NCBI RefSeq assembly: GCF_000308775.1
Contig: NZ_BAGJ01000091.1
Span: 1 to 64,000 of the forward strand
Direction of reading: 5' to 3'
Length of the DNA: 64,000 nucleotides
Origin: Nocardia testacea NBRC 100365
Lineage (GTDB): Bacteria > Actinomycetota > Actinomycetes > Mycobacteriales > Mycobacteriaceae
A program made the position numbers and the translations under genes. Of the stretch, positions 42,744-51,967 are shown one piece after another; within the stretch, counting starts at the first letter, position 1; every line of letters starts with the position of its first letter. The notes below the pieces were generated by a model. The model saw only the letters and a program-made list of their open reading frames with translations, had not been told where the DNA came from and searched no databases.

Positions 42744-42986
42744 TTGGCGGCCAAGCAAATACGCGCGAATCCGGTTCGGTCGCGCCCGTTCGCGTGGGAG
42801 TTGCCGCCGCCGGGCGGCCCGTCCGGTTCGTCTTCGCGGGCCGGTCGGACACGCGCTATGCTGGAAACAACTCCAGTGGTACTCGCTCCTGCTGCCGATG
42901 CCCTCATCGGTGTCGTCTCCCAGGTCTTCGCGGTGCAGGTGAAGCCGGACGTCGTGTCGTGGGGGAGTTTACGCAAGGAAACCTGA
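42744..42986 (+). CDS. Possible small protein, doubtful
   Basis: The 755-base gap 42453-43207 contains little. The best candidate is an 80-codon frame starting at 42744 (MAAKQIRANPVRSRPFAWEL) that continues into a more protein-like segment from the internal ATG at 42858 (LETTPVVLAPAADALIGVVS) and ends with SLRKET. No strong ribosome-binding site is seen and no family is recognised. The rest of the gap shows only noise; AT-richer bases near 42720-42760 and 42990-43030 may hold promoters. Confidence 0.3.
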   Translation: MAAKQIRANPVRSRPFAWELPPPGGPSGSSSRAGRTRAMLETTPVVLAPAADALIGVVSQVFAVQVKPDVVSWGSLRKET

Positions 42987-43207
42987 TACCGCGTGCAAAC
43001 AGGAAGATGCTACGGGTATGCGGCACTGTAGGATTCGATCCGCACGTTCGCGGCGGCCGATAGCCGCGCAGGTGCCGGTCCCGCTCGGAGCGGGCGCGTT
43101 ACCGGAATATGCGCTTACCGGATAGTAGGCTTGCCTGCCGACCGGTGCGGTTCGGCGGTGGCGGGCGCCGTACGACGCAGCACAGCACGAACTGGCCAGA
43201 GGCGACC

Positions 43208-44101
43208 ATGACACATGAGCGAGACGATTCCGATATCCCGGATACGGCGGAAGCCGATCGGGGGCCGACCGTGCTACGCATCTCGCTCGGCAGCAGATTG
43301 CGCCGTTTGCGCGAGGCGTGCGGGATCAGCCGCGAGGACGCCGGTGACCACATCCGCGGTTCCCATGCCAAGATCAGCCGGCTCGAGCTGGGCCGGACCC
43401 GGTTCCGGGAACGTGACCTGCTCGACCTGCTGAAGCTCTACGGGGTAGACGATCCGGAGAAGCTGGCCGTTTACGTGGATTTGATGAAGAAGGCCAACGA
43501 TCCGGGGTGGTGGCAGCCGTTCAACGATGTGCTGCCGAACTGGTTCGAGAACTATATCGGCCTGGAGCAGGCCGCGACGACCATCCGCACCTACGAGGCC
43601 CAGTTCGTGCCCGGCCTGTTGCAGACGGAGTCCTACGCCCGGTCGGTGATCACGCTCGGTAACGACGACGAGACCGAACGCCGCGTCGGTATGCGAATGC
43701 GCCGGCAGGACATCTTGAGCCGTGCCGCGGCGCCGACACTGTGGGCGGTCGTGGACGAGAACGCGCTGCGCCGGCCGATCGCCGGCTATCCCGAGTTGCG
43801 GGATCAGATCGAACATCTGATCGCCGCCTCCGAACGGCCGAATGTCAAGATCCAGGTGCTGCCCTATTCGGTCGGCGGCCATCCGGCGGCCGGGGGTTCG
43901 TTCAGTATTCTCCGGTTCCCGGAGCCCGAACTGCCGGACATGGTCTACATGGAGCAGCTCACCACCTCGCACTACCTGGAGAAGAAGCAGGATGTCGAGG
44001 TGTACATGACGGTGATGAACAAATTGAGCGTTATCGCGCTCACCCCGGGGGAGAGCCGGGACTATCTGCGTAAAGTTCTCTCCGAACTGCCCACCGAGTA
44101 G
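43208..44101 (+). CDS. XRE-family regulator with DUF5753 domain
   Basis: A 297-residue protein. Residues about 25-85 form the helix-turn-helix (LGSRLRRLREACGISREDAG, HAKISRLELGRTRFRERDL); residues about 105-290 form the DUF5753 domain with the family motifs YIGLEQAATTIRTYEAQFVP, GLLQTESYAR and NVKIQVLPYSVGGHPAAGGS. These proteins are abundant in Streptomyces and Nocardia and are often paired with a small DUF397 protein; I see no DUF397 neighbour here. ATG at 43208. Confidence 0.92.
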   Translation: MTHERDDSDIPDTAEADRGPTVLRISLGSRLRRLREACGISREDAGDHIRGSHAKISRLELGRTRFRERDLLDLLKLYGVDDPEKLAVYVDLMKKANDPGWWQPFNDVLPNWFENYIGLEQAATTIRTYEAQFVPGLLQTESYARSVITLGNDDETERRVGMRMRRQDILSRAAAPTLWAVVDENALRRPIAGYPELRDQIEHLIAASERPNVKIQVLPYSVGGHPAAGGSFSILRFPEPELPDMVYMEQLTTSHYLEKKQDVEVYMTVMNKLSVIALTPGESRDYLRKVLSELPTE

Positions 44102-44341
44102 GTCCGCCGGCGGGGAGCGGCGATCGGTCACCCCACCCGGTGCCGCGGGGGAGTGGCGAATCGACCCGCGCGTTCGCGTCGAACAATGCCGAGGCCCCGC
44201 CGTGGGTGCGGCCGATCGAACCAACAATAGAAGCCGCTGAATCGAATGTCCATACGTAGATATGCGCATTTAACAATGAATTACCTCCGGTCGGTCGCAC
44301 CGGCAAGAAACAGGGACGCACTGGATGGTAGGAAGGGGAGC

Positions 44342-45700
44342 GTGGCCGCTACAGGTGATAAATCGGGTTCTGCTCGTTCTCGTGCCGTGGCAGAGGTGGT
44401 GGAGCTGGTCAGCACGCTGATCCGGTTCGACACCTCCAATACCGGCGATCTCGCGACCACCAAGGGCGAACGAGAGTGTGCCGAGTGGGTGGCGCGGCAG
44501 CTGGAAGACGCCGGATACACCACCGAGTATGTGGAATCCGGTGCACCCGGCCGCGGCAATGTCTTCGCTCGGCTGCCGGGTGCGGACCCGAGTCGCGGCG
44601 CTCTGCTGATGCACGGGCATCTCGACGTGGTGCCGGCACAGGCCGCGGACTGGAGTGTGCATCCGTTCTCGGGCGCCGTGCAGGACGGTTATGTCTGGGG
44701 TCGCGGCGCGATCGATATGAAGGACATGGTGGGGATGATGCTGGCGGTGGCGCGCCAGTTCAAGATCGAGGGGACGGTGCCGCCCCGGGACCTGGTCTTC
44801 GCCTTCCTGGCCGACGAGGAGGCCGGTGGGAAGTGGGGATCGCATTGGCTGGTGGAGCACCGGCCCGATCTGTTCGAGGGCGTCACCGAGGCCGTGGGTG
44901 AGGTCGGCGGGTTCTCCCTCACCGTCCCGCGCCCGGACGGCGGTGAGCGGCGTCTCTATCTGGTGGAGACGGCGGAGAAGGGACTGGGCTGGATGCGGTT
45001 GCGCGCGAAGGCGCGCGCCGGCCATGGATCGTTTCTGCACGAGGACAATGCCGTCACCATCCTGGCGGCCGCGGTGGCGCGCCTGGGCACCCATACATTC
45101 CCGCTCGTGCTCTCCGATTCCGTCGCCGAGTTCCTGGCCGCCGTATCCGGGGAGTCCGGGCTCGAGTTCGATCCGGGCAGCCCCGATATCGAGGGCACAC
45201 TGGCCAAACTGGGGTCTATTTCCCGGATCATCGGCGCGACCCTGCGCGATACCGCCAACCCGACCATGTTGAACGCCGGATACAAGGCGAACGTCATTCC
45301 GCAGACCGCGGAGGCGGTGGTGGACTGCCGGGTGGTCCCGGGCCGGCAGGCCGAGTTCGAACGTGAAGTCGACGAGCTCATCGGTCCGGATGTGGAGCGG
45401 GAGTGGATCACCAAACTCGACTCCTACGAAACGACTTTCGACGGCCATCTGGTGGACGCGATGAACGACGCGATCCTGGCCCACGATCCGCAGGGGCGAA
45501 CGGTTCCGTACATGCTCTCCGGCGGTACGGACGCGAAAGCGTTCGCGCAGCTGGGTATCCGGTGTTTCGGATTCGCGCCGCTGCGGCTGCCGCCGGAGCT
45601 GGATTTCGCGGCCCTGTTCCATGGTGTCGACGAGCGGGTGCCGGTCGATGCGCTCGAATTCGGCACCCAGGTGCTGGAACACTTCCTGTTGCACAGCTGA
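44342..45700 (+). CDS. M20-family metallopeptidase (DapE/ArgE-like, Rv2141c type)
   Basis: A 452-residue zinc peptidase or deacylase. Metal ligands and catalytic residues: LMHGHLDVVPAQ (His, Asp), WGRGAIDMKDMVG (bridging Asp), FLADEEAGGKWGSHWLV (Glu-Glu), and the C-terminal LSGGTDAKAFAQLGI region, with an inserted dimerisation domain (GHGSFLHEDNAVTILAAAVA). In M. tuberculosis the equivalent gene (annotated dapE2) sits beside the PEBP gene as here, 21 bases away. Substrate unproven. GTG at 44342 chosen; the frame extends upstream without protein-like sequence. Confidence 0.9.
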   Translation: MAATGDKSGSARSRAVAEVVELVSTLIRFDTSNTGDLATTKGERECAEWVARQLEDAGYTTEYVESGAPGRGNVFARLPGADPSRGALLMHGHLDVVPAQAADWSVHPFSGAVQDGYVWGRGAIDMKDMVGMMLAVARQFKIEGTVPPRDLVFAFLADEEAGGKWGSHWLVEHRPDLFEGVTEAVGEVGGFSLTVPRPDGGERRLYLVETAEKGLGWMRLRAKARAGHGSFLHEDNAVTILAAAVARLGTHTFPLVLSDSVAEFLAAVSGESGLEFDPGSPDIEGTLAKLGSISRIIGATLRDTANPTMLNAGYKANVIPQTAEAVVDCRVVPGRQAEFEREVDELIGPDVEREWITKLDSYETTFDGHLVDAMNDAILAHDPQGRTVPYMLSGGTDAKAFAQLGIRCFGFAPLRLPPELDFAALFHGVDERVPVDALEFGTQVLEHFLLHS

Positions 45701-45721
45701 TCCGATCCGAAAGAGGAGAAT

Positions 45722-46249
45722 ATGGCCGACAACCCCTACGACGCCCTGCCTTCGGTCCCGTCGTTCACCCTCACCTCCACCGATGTATCCGACGGCGCGA
45801 CATTGGGCAAGGCTCAGGTCAGCGGTGTCTTCGGCGCCGGCGGTGCGGATGTGTCACCGCAGCTGAGCTGGTCTGGGTTTCCGGCGGAGACCAAGAGTTT
45901 CGCGGTCACCGTCTACGACCCCGACGCACCGACCGCCTCCGGTTTCTGGCACTGGGCGGTAGCGGATATCCCCGCATCGGTGACCGAGCTGCCCGCGGGG
46001 GCCGGTAGCGAGGGCGGCGAACTGCCCTCCGGCGCGGTGACTCTCCGTAACGACGGCGGGTTCGCGGGCTACGTCGGTGCCGCCCCGCCGGCCGGACACG
46101 GCCCGCACCGCTACTTCATCGTGGTGCACGCGGTGGATGTGGAGTCGCTGGGCGTGCCACCGGAGGCCTCGCCGGCGTTCCTCGGGTTCAACCTGTTCTC
46201 ACACACTCTGGCCCGGGCGATCCTGGTCGGTACCTACGAGCAGAAGTAA
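45722..46249 (+). CDS. YbhB/YbcL-family PEBP-like protein
   Basis: A 175-residue phosphatidylethanolamine-binding-protein fold, close to the mycobacterial TB18.6/Rv2140c. Ligand-site motifs are [20 protein letters not shown] (DPDAP plus the HW pair) and [13 protein letters not shown]. It has AGGAG upstream and follows the M20 peptidase by 21 bases, probably in one operon. A long hairpin terminates it. Bacterial PEBPs bind lipid headgroups or small anions; role unknown. Confidence 0.92.
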   Translation: MADNPYDALPSVPSFTLTSTDVSDGATLGKAQVSGVFGAGGADVSPQLSWSGFPAETKSFAVTVYDPDAPTASGFWHWAVADIPASVTELPAGAGSEGGELPSGAVTLRNDGGFAGYVGAAPPAGHGPHRYFIVVHAVDVESLGVPPEASPAFLGFNLFSHTLARAILVGTYEQK

Positions 46250-46262
46250 TCCCGCGCCCTCT

Positions 46263-46293
46263 GATGGCCCCGGCGGTATCCGCCGGGGCCATC
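46263..46293. terminator. Bidirectional terminator hairpin
   Basis: Perfect 14-bp stem gatggccccggcgg / ccgccggggccatc with a 3-base loop (tat), between the convergent PEBP and acyl-CoA synthetase genes. Confidence 0.85.
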
Positions 46294-46298
46294 ACCGG

Positions 46299-48131
46299 TC
46301 ACCGGGCCCGAACCTCGATGACGGTTGCGGGTGGCGACTCGGCGCAGAGCGCGGCGATCTGTGCCGCGTACTTCGCGGCGATCGGCGCGCGTTTGAGCGA
46401 CATCTTGGGAGTGAGCTCGTCACCGCCCGGTTCCCAGACCGTATCGACGATGGTGAACCGTTTGATCTGTTCCACCCGGGACAGTTTGGCGTTTCCCGCC
46501 GCGATCGCCGCCCGCACGTCCTCGATGATCTCGGGGTGTCGCGCGAGCTGTGCGATATCGGCTGCCGCGGCATCGATCTCCTTGGCCCGCACCGCGGCCA
46601 TATCCGCGTCGAGCACGATGAGCGCGGTGATGTAGGGCTGGGCTTCGCCGAGCGCGACCACCTGGCCCACCAGTGACGAGGCTGCTTTCACGGCGTTCTC
46701 GATATTGCTCGGGGCGATGTTCTTGCCGCTGGCGTTGATGATCATCTCTTTCTTGCGATCGATGATCCGGAGGTAGCCGTCGGGGTCGAGGACACCGATA
46801 TCGCCGGTGTGCAGCCACCCCTGCGCATCGAGCGCCTCGGCGGTTTTCTCGGGCATGCCGCGATAGCCGTGGGTGACGATCTCGCCGCGCACGAGGACTT
46901 CACCGTCGTCGGCGAGACGCAGTTCGACGCCGTCGACCGGGCGGCCCACCGAGCCGGGCCGGGGTTTGTCCAGTTCGGTGAAGGTGGCGACACCGCTGGT
47001 CTCGGACATACCCCAGACCTCGGAGACGCAGAATCCGAGGCCCAGGAAGAATTCGAGGGTTTCCGGTGGAATGGGCGCGGCCCCGGAGGACGCGACGCGC
47101 AGCTCCGCGAGGCCCAGAGCCGCGCGCACCTTACCGAGGAGCAGTTTCTCGGCGACGCGGTGTTGTGCGGTGAGCAGCGGGCCGCGGCCGGTGCCGGCGA
47201 GATCGGCTCGGGCGGCGGCGATTCCGGTGGCCACGGCCCATTTCGCGAGGGCTTTGCGGGCGCCGGTTTCGGCGGCCAGCTTGGCTTCGACGCCGCCTTT
47301 GATCTTCTGCCAGACCCGGGGCACCCCGAAGAAGACCGTGGGCCGGGCGTCGGGCAGCGCGGCGGCGATCTCCCGGGGGTCGGCGACGGTGGTGATCTGG
47401 ATACCTGTGACGAGATTGATGGCGTGACCGGAGATCCGGTCGGCCACATGCGCGGCGGGCAGGTAGGACAGGGCACGGTCGTCGAGTCCGACATCCATGG
47501 GACCACTGTTGAGCGCGATGATCTGGGCGAGCACATTGCGGTGGGTGAGCTCGACCCCCTTGGACGGGCCGGTGGTGCCGGAGGTGTAGATGACGGTGAC
47601 CAGATCGCCCGGTTCGACGGCTCGCCACGCGGCCTCGAAGTCGAAATCCGGGTCGGGCGCGGCTTCCAGGTCCGCCAGCGTGGTGGTGCCTTCCGCGGGT
47701 CCGTCGACGAGGACGATGTGGTCCAGTGGCACTCCGGCGGCGCGGACGGTGTCGAGGAACTGCCGTTCGGTGACGACGATCTTGTTGCCGGCGTTGGTGA
47801 AGGCATGTGCGACCTGTTCCGGAGAGCAGGTGTTGTAGACGGAGAACGGGGTGGCGCCGACGTGCAGGGCAGCGGTGTCGACGAGGTTGAATTCCGGCCG
47901 GTTGGTGAGCATGACCCCGAGGGTGTCGCCGCGGCCGAGACCGAGTGCGGACAGTCCGGCGGCGATCACCCGGACCCGATCGCCGTATTCGCGCCAGGTG
48001 ATCTGCTGGGTGCCTCCGACGGTGCGTAGCGCGACCGCGTGGGGCCGCAGGGTGATGGTCTGCTGGAAGGCCGCGGGCACGGTGTCGACGAGGGCGCCCG
48101 TGCGGTGCCGGTAGACGATATCTGTGGTCAT
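46299..48131 (-). CDS. Long-chain fatty acid-CoA ligase (FadD11/FadD15-like)
   Basis: A 610-residue AMP-forming synthetase that activates fatty acids to acyl-CoA. Motifs: P-loop VIYTSGTTGPSKGVELTHRN, YLPAAHVADRISGH (FadD15-type), WGMSETSGVATFTELDKPRP, DGYLRIIDRKKEMIINASGK (A8 and the hinge) and ELTPKMSLKRAPI with the C-terminal catalytic Lys. The overall form with REYGDRVRVIAAGL and NTCSPEQVAHAFTNAG fits the FadD11/FadD15 long-chain subfamily. It interrupts a gene order otherwise conserved with mycobacteria. Confidence 0.93.
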   Translation of the reverse strand: MTTDIVYRHRTGALVDTVPAAFQQTITLRPHAVALRTVGGTQQITWREYGDRVRVIAAGLSALGLGRGDTLGVMLTNRPEFNLVDTAALHVGATPFSVYNTCSPEQVAHAFTNAGNKIVVTERQFLDTVRAAGVPLDHIVLVDGPAEGTTTLADLEAAPDPDFDFEAAWRAVEPGDLVTVIYTSGTTGPSKGVELTHRNVLAQIIALNSGPMDVGLDDRALSYLPAAHVADRISGHAINLVTGIQITTVADPREIAAALPDARPTVFFGVPRVWQKIKGGVEAKLAAETGARKALAKWAVATGIAAARADLAGTGRGPLLTAQHRVAEKLLLGKVRAALGLAELRVASSGAAPIPPETLEFFLGLGFCVSEVWGMSETSGVATFTELDKPRPGSVGRPVDGVELRLADDGEVLVRGEIVTHGYRGMPEKTAEALDAQGWLHTGDIGVLDPDGYLRIIDRKKEMIINASGKNIAPSNIENAVKAASSLVGQVVALGEAQPYITALIVLDADMAAVRAKEIDAAAADIAQLARHPEIIEDVRAAIAAGNAKLSRVEQIKRFTIVDTVWEPGGDELTPKMSLKRAPIAAKYAAQIAALCAESPPATVIEVRAR

Positions 48132-48359
48132 GGTCCGATCCCGGTGCTGGGTGCCGCGGACCGGATACCACCGGCACCGCCGAAACGGTCACCGCGGCAG
48201 TGATGTGGATCACTATGTTACCGAGCGTTCGGTGTCCGGGGTGGGGATTGGCCTGCGTACGCGGTTGTTGCCGTCCCATTTGAGATGTGCGGCGGCGTTC
48301 GGGCCACGAAGGCCGGTAGCGGACCTCTTGTGGCCCACACGCTCACCGGCGTGCGCCTA

Positions 48360-49856
48360 TCAGTGACTCTCGGCAGTCAGGCGAATGATGCGGTCCACCT
48401 CCTCGACAGTCGGCATCGTGCCGGGTATGTCTCCGGCGAATGCCTGTGTCGCGACCATGGCAGCTGTGGCCCAGGCAAAGTCGTGCTCATCCGCGAAACG
48501 GCGGTCTGTGTCCGACCTTCCTCGGTCGCCGACCGACGCCAACAGGCGATAGATGAGGGCGCCGACGAACGCGGACCGGGAGCCGGGGATATCCGTGAGT
48601 GCCGCCGCCTGCATGCGGGGGATGGCGACTGTGAGATGGTCGGAGCGTACGGTGCATCCGAAATCTTCGACTACGCATACTGCCCTGGCGCCTAGCATTT
48701 GCAGCTGCTCCGCGATATGGGGACCCGACCGAGCAGGAACTTCGGGAACGAGGTAATCGAGTTCCCGCAGCGATCCGATCAGATAGTCCACGTAAGGCAG
48801 ATAGCGGTAGAGAACCTGTGGAGAGTCGACCTTGGCGGAGGTGACGAGTACCGGTGGGCGATCGGCCAAGGCTTGGATTGTAACCAGAGCCTGTTCGATT
48901 ACCGGAAGCGGAGGCTCGAGGGTGATGAGAACGGCATCGGAATCGGCTAGGGCGGACCGGACGAGCGGTGCGGTGAGTTCGGTGTCGGTCAACCGGATCC
49001 GGTCGTCGGTGCATGCGATTGTGCCGGTGACGCCGGTACGGCTGACGATCAGGGCGGTGATCGGCGTGGCCGCCTTCGGGACGACCTTCACCAGTGAAGT
49101 GTCGATGTTCTCCGACCGTAAATAATCGAGGATGCGTCGGCCGCCCTCGTCGTCGCCGACAGAAGCAATGAATCGGACATCAATGCCCAGCCGCGCCGCA
49201 GCGACGACACAATTGAGCCCCTTGCCGCCCGGATTCGCTGTGAAACGCCCACGGGCGAATCCACGAGCGTCGGGGATGGCATCTACCTGGTAGACGTGGT
49301 CGATCACTGCATCACCGATGACCGTGAGGGTCCCGGTACTCGCTCGTGCGGGGATACGACCGTAAAGGTCGTCGCTGTGAACCGCGCCGGTGACAAGTAA
49401 CGCCGCGAGCGCGGTGAAAGCACGGCGTTCGGGGGTCGCGCGGAGAGAGCGCACAGTGGGAGCCGGCGGTATGGGATCGGCGGATGCGAGTTCGTGTAGC
49501 CGCCGCCAGTGTGCCGAGAGGTATTCACGGCGTGCACCGAGATCCTGGGAGTAGAGCGCTGCGCGATCGACGTCGGGCTCGTCTTCCTCGAGTAGGCCAA
49601 GCGACAATTCGGCGTCCGTGATCACTCGGTGGGTGGGCGGCAGCCGGCGCGCGTGTTCGCGTACGACCGGAAGGACAGCTTGGGGCCGAGTGGTGCCGTG
49701 ATCTTCCGCGTATCGCCTGACCACAGGGAGATCCAGCAGGGGGCTTATATCGATTTCGGTTGTTCGTAGACGCTCCAAGCTGAGGCCGGAGCGTTTGCAG
49801 AGCCGGGTCAGGATATTGCGGATCGCGACGATTGCTGTGTCGTCGTGAGGAACCAT
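48360..49856 (-). CDS. PfkB-fold protein with N-terminal extension and degenerate active site (pseudokinase)
   Basis: A 498-residue two-part protein. Residues about 175-498 are a ribokinase/PfkB domain: TLTVIGDAVIDHVYQ, the sugar-binding motif FTANPGGKGLNCVVAAARLG (residues about 205-224) and FIASVGDDEGGRRILDYLRS are intact. The second PfkB signature, normally DTxGAGDAF, reads DIPGSRSAF (residues 422-430), so the catalytic Asp is Ser and the anion-hole Gly-Ala-Gly is lost. Residues 1-170 are a helical extension (LCKRSGLSLERLRTTEIDIS, VVREHARRLPPTHRVITDAE) I cannot assign. GC content is visibly lower than in neighbouring genes, suggesting transfer. A sugar-sensing regulator is a reasonable guess. 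Confidence 0.82.
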   Translation of the reverse strand: MVPHDDTAIVAIRNILTRLCKRSGLSLERLRTTEIDISPLLDLPVVRRYAEDHGTTRPQAVLPVVREHARRLPPTHRVITDAELSLGLLEEDEPDVDRAALYSQDLGARREYLSAHWRRLHELASADPIPPAPTVRSLRATPERRAFTALAALLVTGAVHSDDLYGRIPARASTGTLTVIGDAVIDHVYQVDAIPDARGFARGRFTANPGGKGLNCVVAAARLGIDVRFIASVGDDEGGRRILDYLRSENIDTSLVKVVPKAATPITALIVSRTGVTGTIACTDDRIRLTDTELTAPLVRSALADSDAVLITLEPPLPVIEQALVTIQALADRPPVLVTSAKVDSPQVLYRYLPYVDYLIGSLRELDYLVPEVPARSGPHIAEQLQMLGARAVCVVEDFGCTVRSDHLTVAIPRMQAAALTDIPGSRSAFVGALIYRLLASVGDRGRSDTDRRFADEHDFAWATAAMVATQAFAGDIPGTMPTVEEVDRIIRLTAESH

Positions 49857-50224
49857 GTGGCACGCCTTTCAGCTGGTCCGCCGCTGCTTGGGGTTTCATC
49901 ACCCTCGCTAGTGGCAATAACCATAGTGCAAAGGGCGTTTGACATCTGCATTGACCCGTGGACTGGCAAATGACAAACTTGAAGTGAGTTTTTCCTCGAT
50001 CCAGAGGACGGGAGGGCCAGTGATCCCAGCGAGGACATCTCCGGTCAGAAGACGTCGTCACGAAGCACGGCGAGGCATGGATCTATTGAGCGCGGACTCC
50101 GAGCCATCCTCTGTGTAAGACACCCTGCGCCTGACCTGCGATCCGCCATCCCCCCGACGGCAGCGATGCCGTGCCGGCCGATTCTCCGGCCCGGTCTCGG
50201 TGCCGAGCCCCTGAGGAGGCAGCT
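49857..50224. other. Intergenic promoter region, AT-richer
   Basis: About 370 bases between the divergent PfkB-fold gene and a small hypothetical gene. The part at 49900-50000 is distinctly AT-rich for this genome and probably contains the promoter of the leftward gene. The right end has GAGGAGG (50213-50219), the RBS of the next gene. Open frames inside look like noise. Confidence 0.45.
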
Positions 50225-50605
50225 GTGACCATCCATATCACCGACTGGTTGATGACCAGCGGTATCTCCCCCGAATTCGCCGAACGCGTGCAGACCCGGC
50301 ACGGTTCGTGGTGGCGGCTGAGCTGGTTGCCCGGCCGGGATCTGTCGTTCGAGCAGGCCTATGCCGGTATGGCCGTGGACGAGACGCTGTCCGATCCCGC
50401 GCTGGTGTACGACGAGGCGGCACTGGCCCGGGCCGCCGAGTCCGTGGAACGGCTGGGCCTGGTGTGGGAGCAGGTGGTCGTACTGCTGGCCAACCGGTTG
50501 GAGGCCCGGCTGCTGGAGTCGCAGTTCCTGCACGACCGGCTGCCGCCGGGTGCGGTCTCCCGCCGGGACGGGCCCGGTGCCATCCGCAGCGGTTCCGCGG
50601 CGTGA
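50225..50605 (+). CDS. Hypothetical protein
   Basis: A 126-residue soluble protein starting at GTG with GAGGAGG 5 bases upstream. Notable segments: ITDWLMTSGISPEFAERVQT, GSWWRLSWLPGRDLSFEQAY, and a helix AALARAAESVERLGLVWEQV followed by RLEARLLESQFLHDRLPPGA. I do not recognise a domain. It is convergent with pyrD (13-base gap) and lies inside the conserved pyrD region, so it is probably a lineage-specific gene. Confidence 0.7.
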   Translation: MTIHITDWLMTSGISPEFAERVQTRHGSWWRLSWLPGRDLSFEQAYAGMAVDETLSDPALVYDEAALARAAESVERLGLVWEQVVVLLANRLEARLLESQFLHDRLPPGAVSRRDGPGAIRSGSAA

Positions 50606-50618
50606 GTGGCCGGTCCGG

Positions 50619-51704
50619 TCAGCGGTGTGCGGCGTGGCCGGCGCCCACGGCGTCGGCCAGGCTGCGATAACCACCGGCCCGCAGCCGCGCCGCGATACCG
50701 CGGTGGATGCTGCGGGTCCACTGCGGACCGCCGTAGATGAAGCCGGTGTATCCCTGGAGGAGCGAGGCCCCGGCGAGGATACGTTCCCACGCCTGGTCCG
50801 GGGTTTCGATCCCGCCGACGGAGACCAGCACCAAGCGGTCGCCGACCCGGGCGTACAACCGTTGCAGCACCTCCAGCGAGCGGTCGGCGACTGGGGGGCC
50901 GGACAGCCCCCCGGCCCCGATCGCGGCGACCGTGCCGGGGTCGCTGGCGAGCCCGGTGCGGCCGATGGTGGTGTTGGTGGCGACGATGCCGGCCACACCG
51001 AGTTCGACCGCCAGATCGGCGGCCGCGTCGATGTCCTCGTCGGACAGGTCGGGGGCGATCTTTACCAGGACCGGGACCCGCACGCTGTCGAGCACGGCGG
51101 TCAGCACCGGGCGCAGTGACTCCACGGCCTGCAGATCGCGCAGCCCGGGGGTATTGGGCGAACTGACATTGACGACCACGAAATCGGCGAGCGGGCCCAG
51201 CAGCCGGGCGCTGGTGGCGTAGTCCTCGGCGGCGTGGGCGGCATCGACCACCTTCGTCTTGCCGATGTTCGCGCCGATCGGCACGGTCGTCTTCCGGCCG
51301 TGCAGCCGGGCGGCCGCGGCCGCGGCGCCGAGGTTGTTGAAGCCCATCCGGTTGATGAGGGCCCGATCGTCGGGGAGCCGGAACAGGCGGGGTTGCGGAT
51401 TGCCGGGCTGGGCGGCGGCGGTGACGGTCCCGATCTCGGCGAATCCGAAGCCGAGTGCGCCCCAGGCGTCGACTCCGGTCGCGTCCTTGTCGAATCCGGC
51501 GGCCAGACCCAGCGGGGCGGCGAACTCCACCCCGAACACGGTGGTCCGCAGGATGGGATCGTCCACGCCGAATATCCGGTGCAGCAGCGCCCTGATGGGC
51601 GCGAGCGCGGTGACCGCGCGGATCACGCCGAACACGAGGTGATGGATGCGTTCCGGCGGGATCAGGAACATCACCCGCAGCAGTAATCGATACAGCACGC
51701 TCAT
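50619..51704 (-). CDS. pyrD: Dihydroorotate dehydrogenase (quinone), class 2
   Basis: A 361-residue FMN enzyme of pyrimidine synthesis, oxidising dihydroorotate with quinone. Seen: N-terminal membrane-associating helices ([20 protein letters not shown]), [48 protein letters not shown] with the catalytic Ser of class 2, [22 protein letters not shown] and GGLSGPPV. The ATG overlaps the stop of the DUF5703 gene (ATGA), making it the third gene of a three-gene operon. Confidence 0.96.
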   Translation of the reverse strand: MSVLYRLLLRVMFLIPPERIHHLVFGVIRAVTALAPIRALLHRIFGVDDPILRTTVFGVEFAAPLGLAAGFDKDATGVDAWGALGFGFAEIGTVTAAAQPGNPQPRLFRLPDDRALINRMGFNNLGAAAAAARLHGRKTTVPIGANIGKTKVVDAAHAAEDYATSARLLGPLADFVVVNVSSPNTPGLRDLQAVESLRPVLTAVLDSVRVPVLVKIAPDLSDEDIDAAADLAVELGVAGIVATNTTIGRTGLASDPGTVAAIGAGGLSGPPVADRSLEVLQRLYARVGDRLVLVSVGGIETPDQAWERILAGASLLQGYTGFIYGGPQWTRSIHRGIAARLRAGGYRSLADAVGAGHAAHR

Positions 51705-51967
51705 AGCTCCACGGAGTGCCCCGCAGGGCTGGTGAGGGCGGACTTACGGCGGCGCAGCAGGACGCGGCGGCTGCCGTCGGTGTAGGCGCGGACCCGGGAG
51801 AGCTCCCAGCCGCCGTATTCGGCCTGGATAGCCAGCCGCATCGACGCGGTGACCCGGGTGACGTCGGGCGGCAGGCGCAGCGGTATGTACTCGTAGTCGT
51901 CGCTGCTGGTGTCCCAGCCGGCCGGGAGCGTGGTGCGCGAGGTCGCTGCACGTCGAGTGGATGCCAT
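51701..51967 (-). CDS. DUF5703-family small protein
   Basis: An 88-residue basic protein with a conserved core: [40 protein letters not shown] and [21 protein letters not shown] associate this with DUF5703, which is conserved next to pyrD in mycolic-acid bacteria (Rv2137c region, from memory). Its start overlaps the stop of the lipoprotein gene (TGATG) and its stop overlaps pyrD (ATGA), so all three are coupled. Function unknown. Confidence 0.82.
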   Translation of the reverse strand: MASTRRAATSRTTLPAGWDTSSDDYEYIPLRLPPDVTRVTASMRLAIQAEYGGWELSRVRAYTDGSRRVLLRRRKSALTSPAGHSVEL

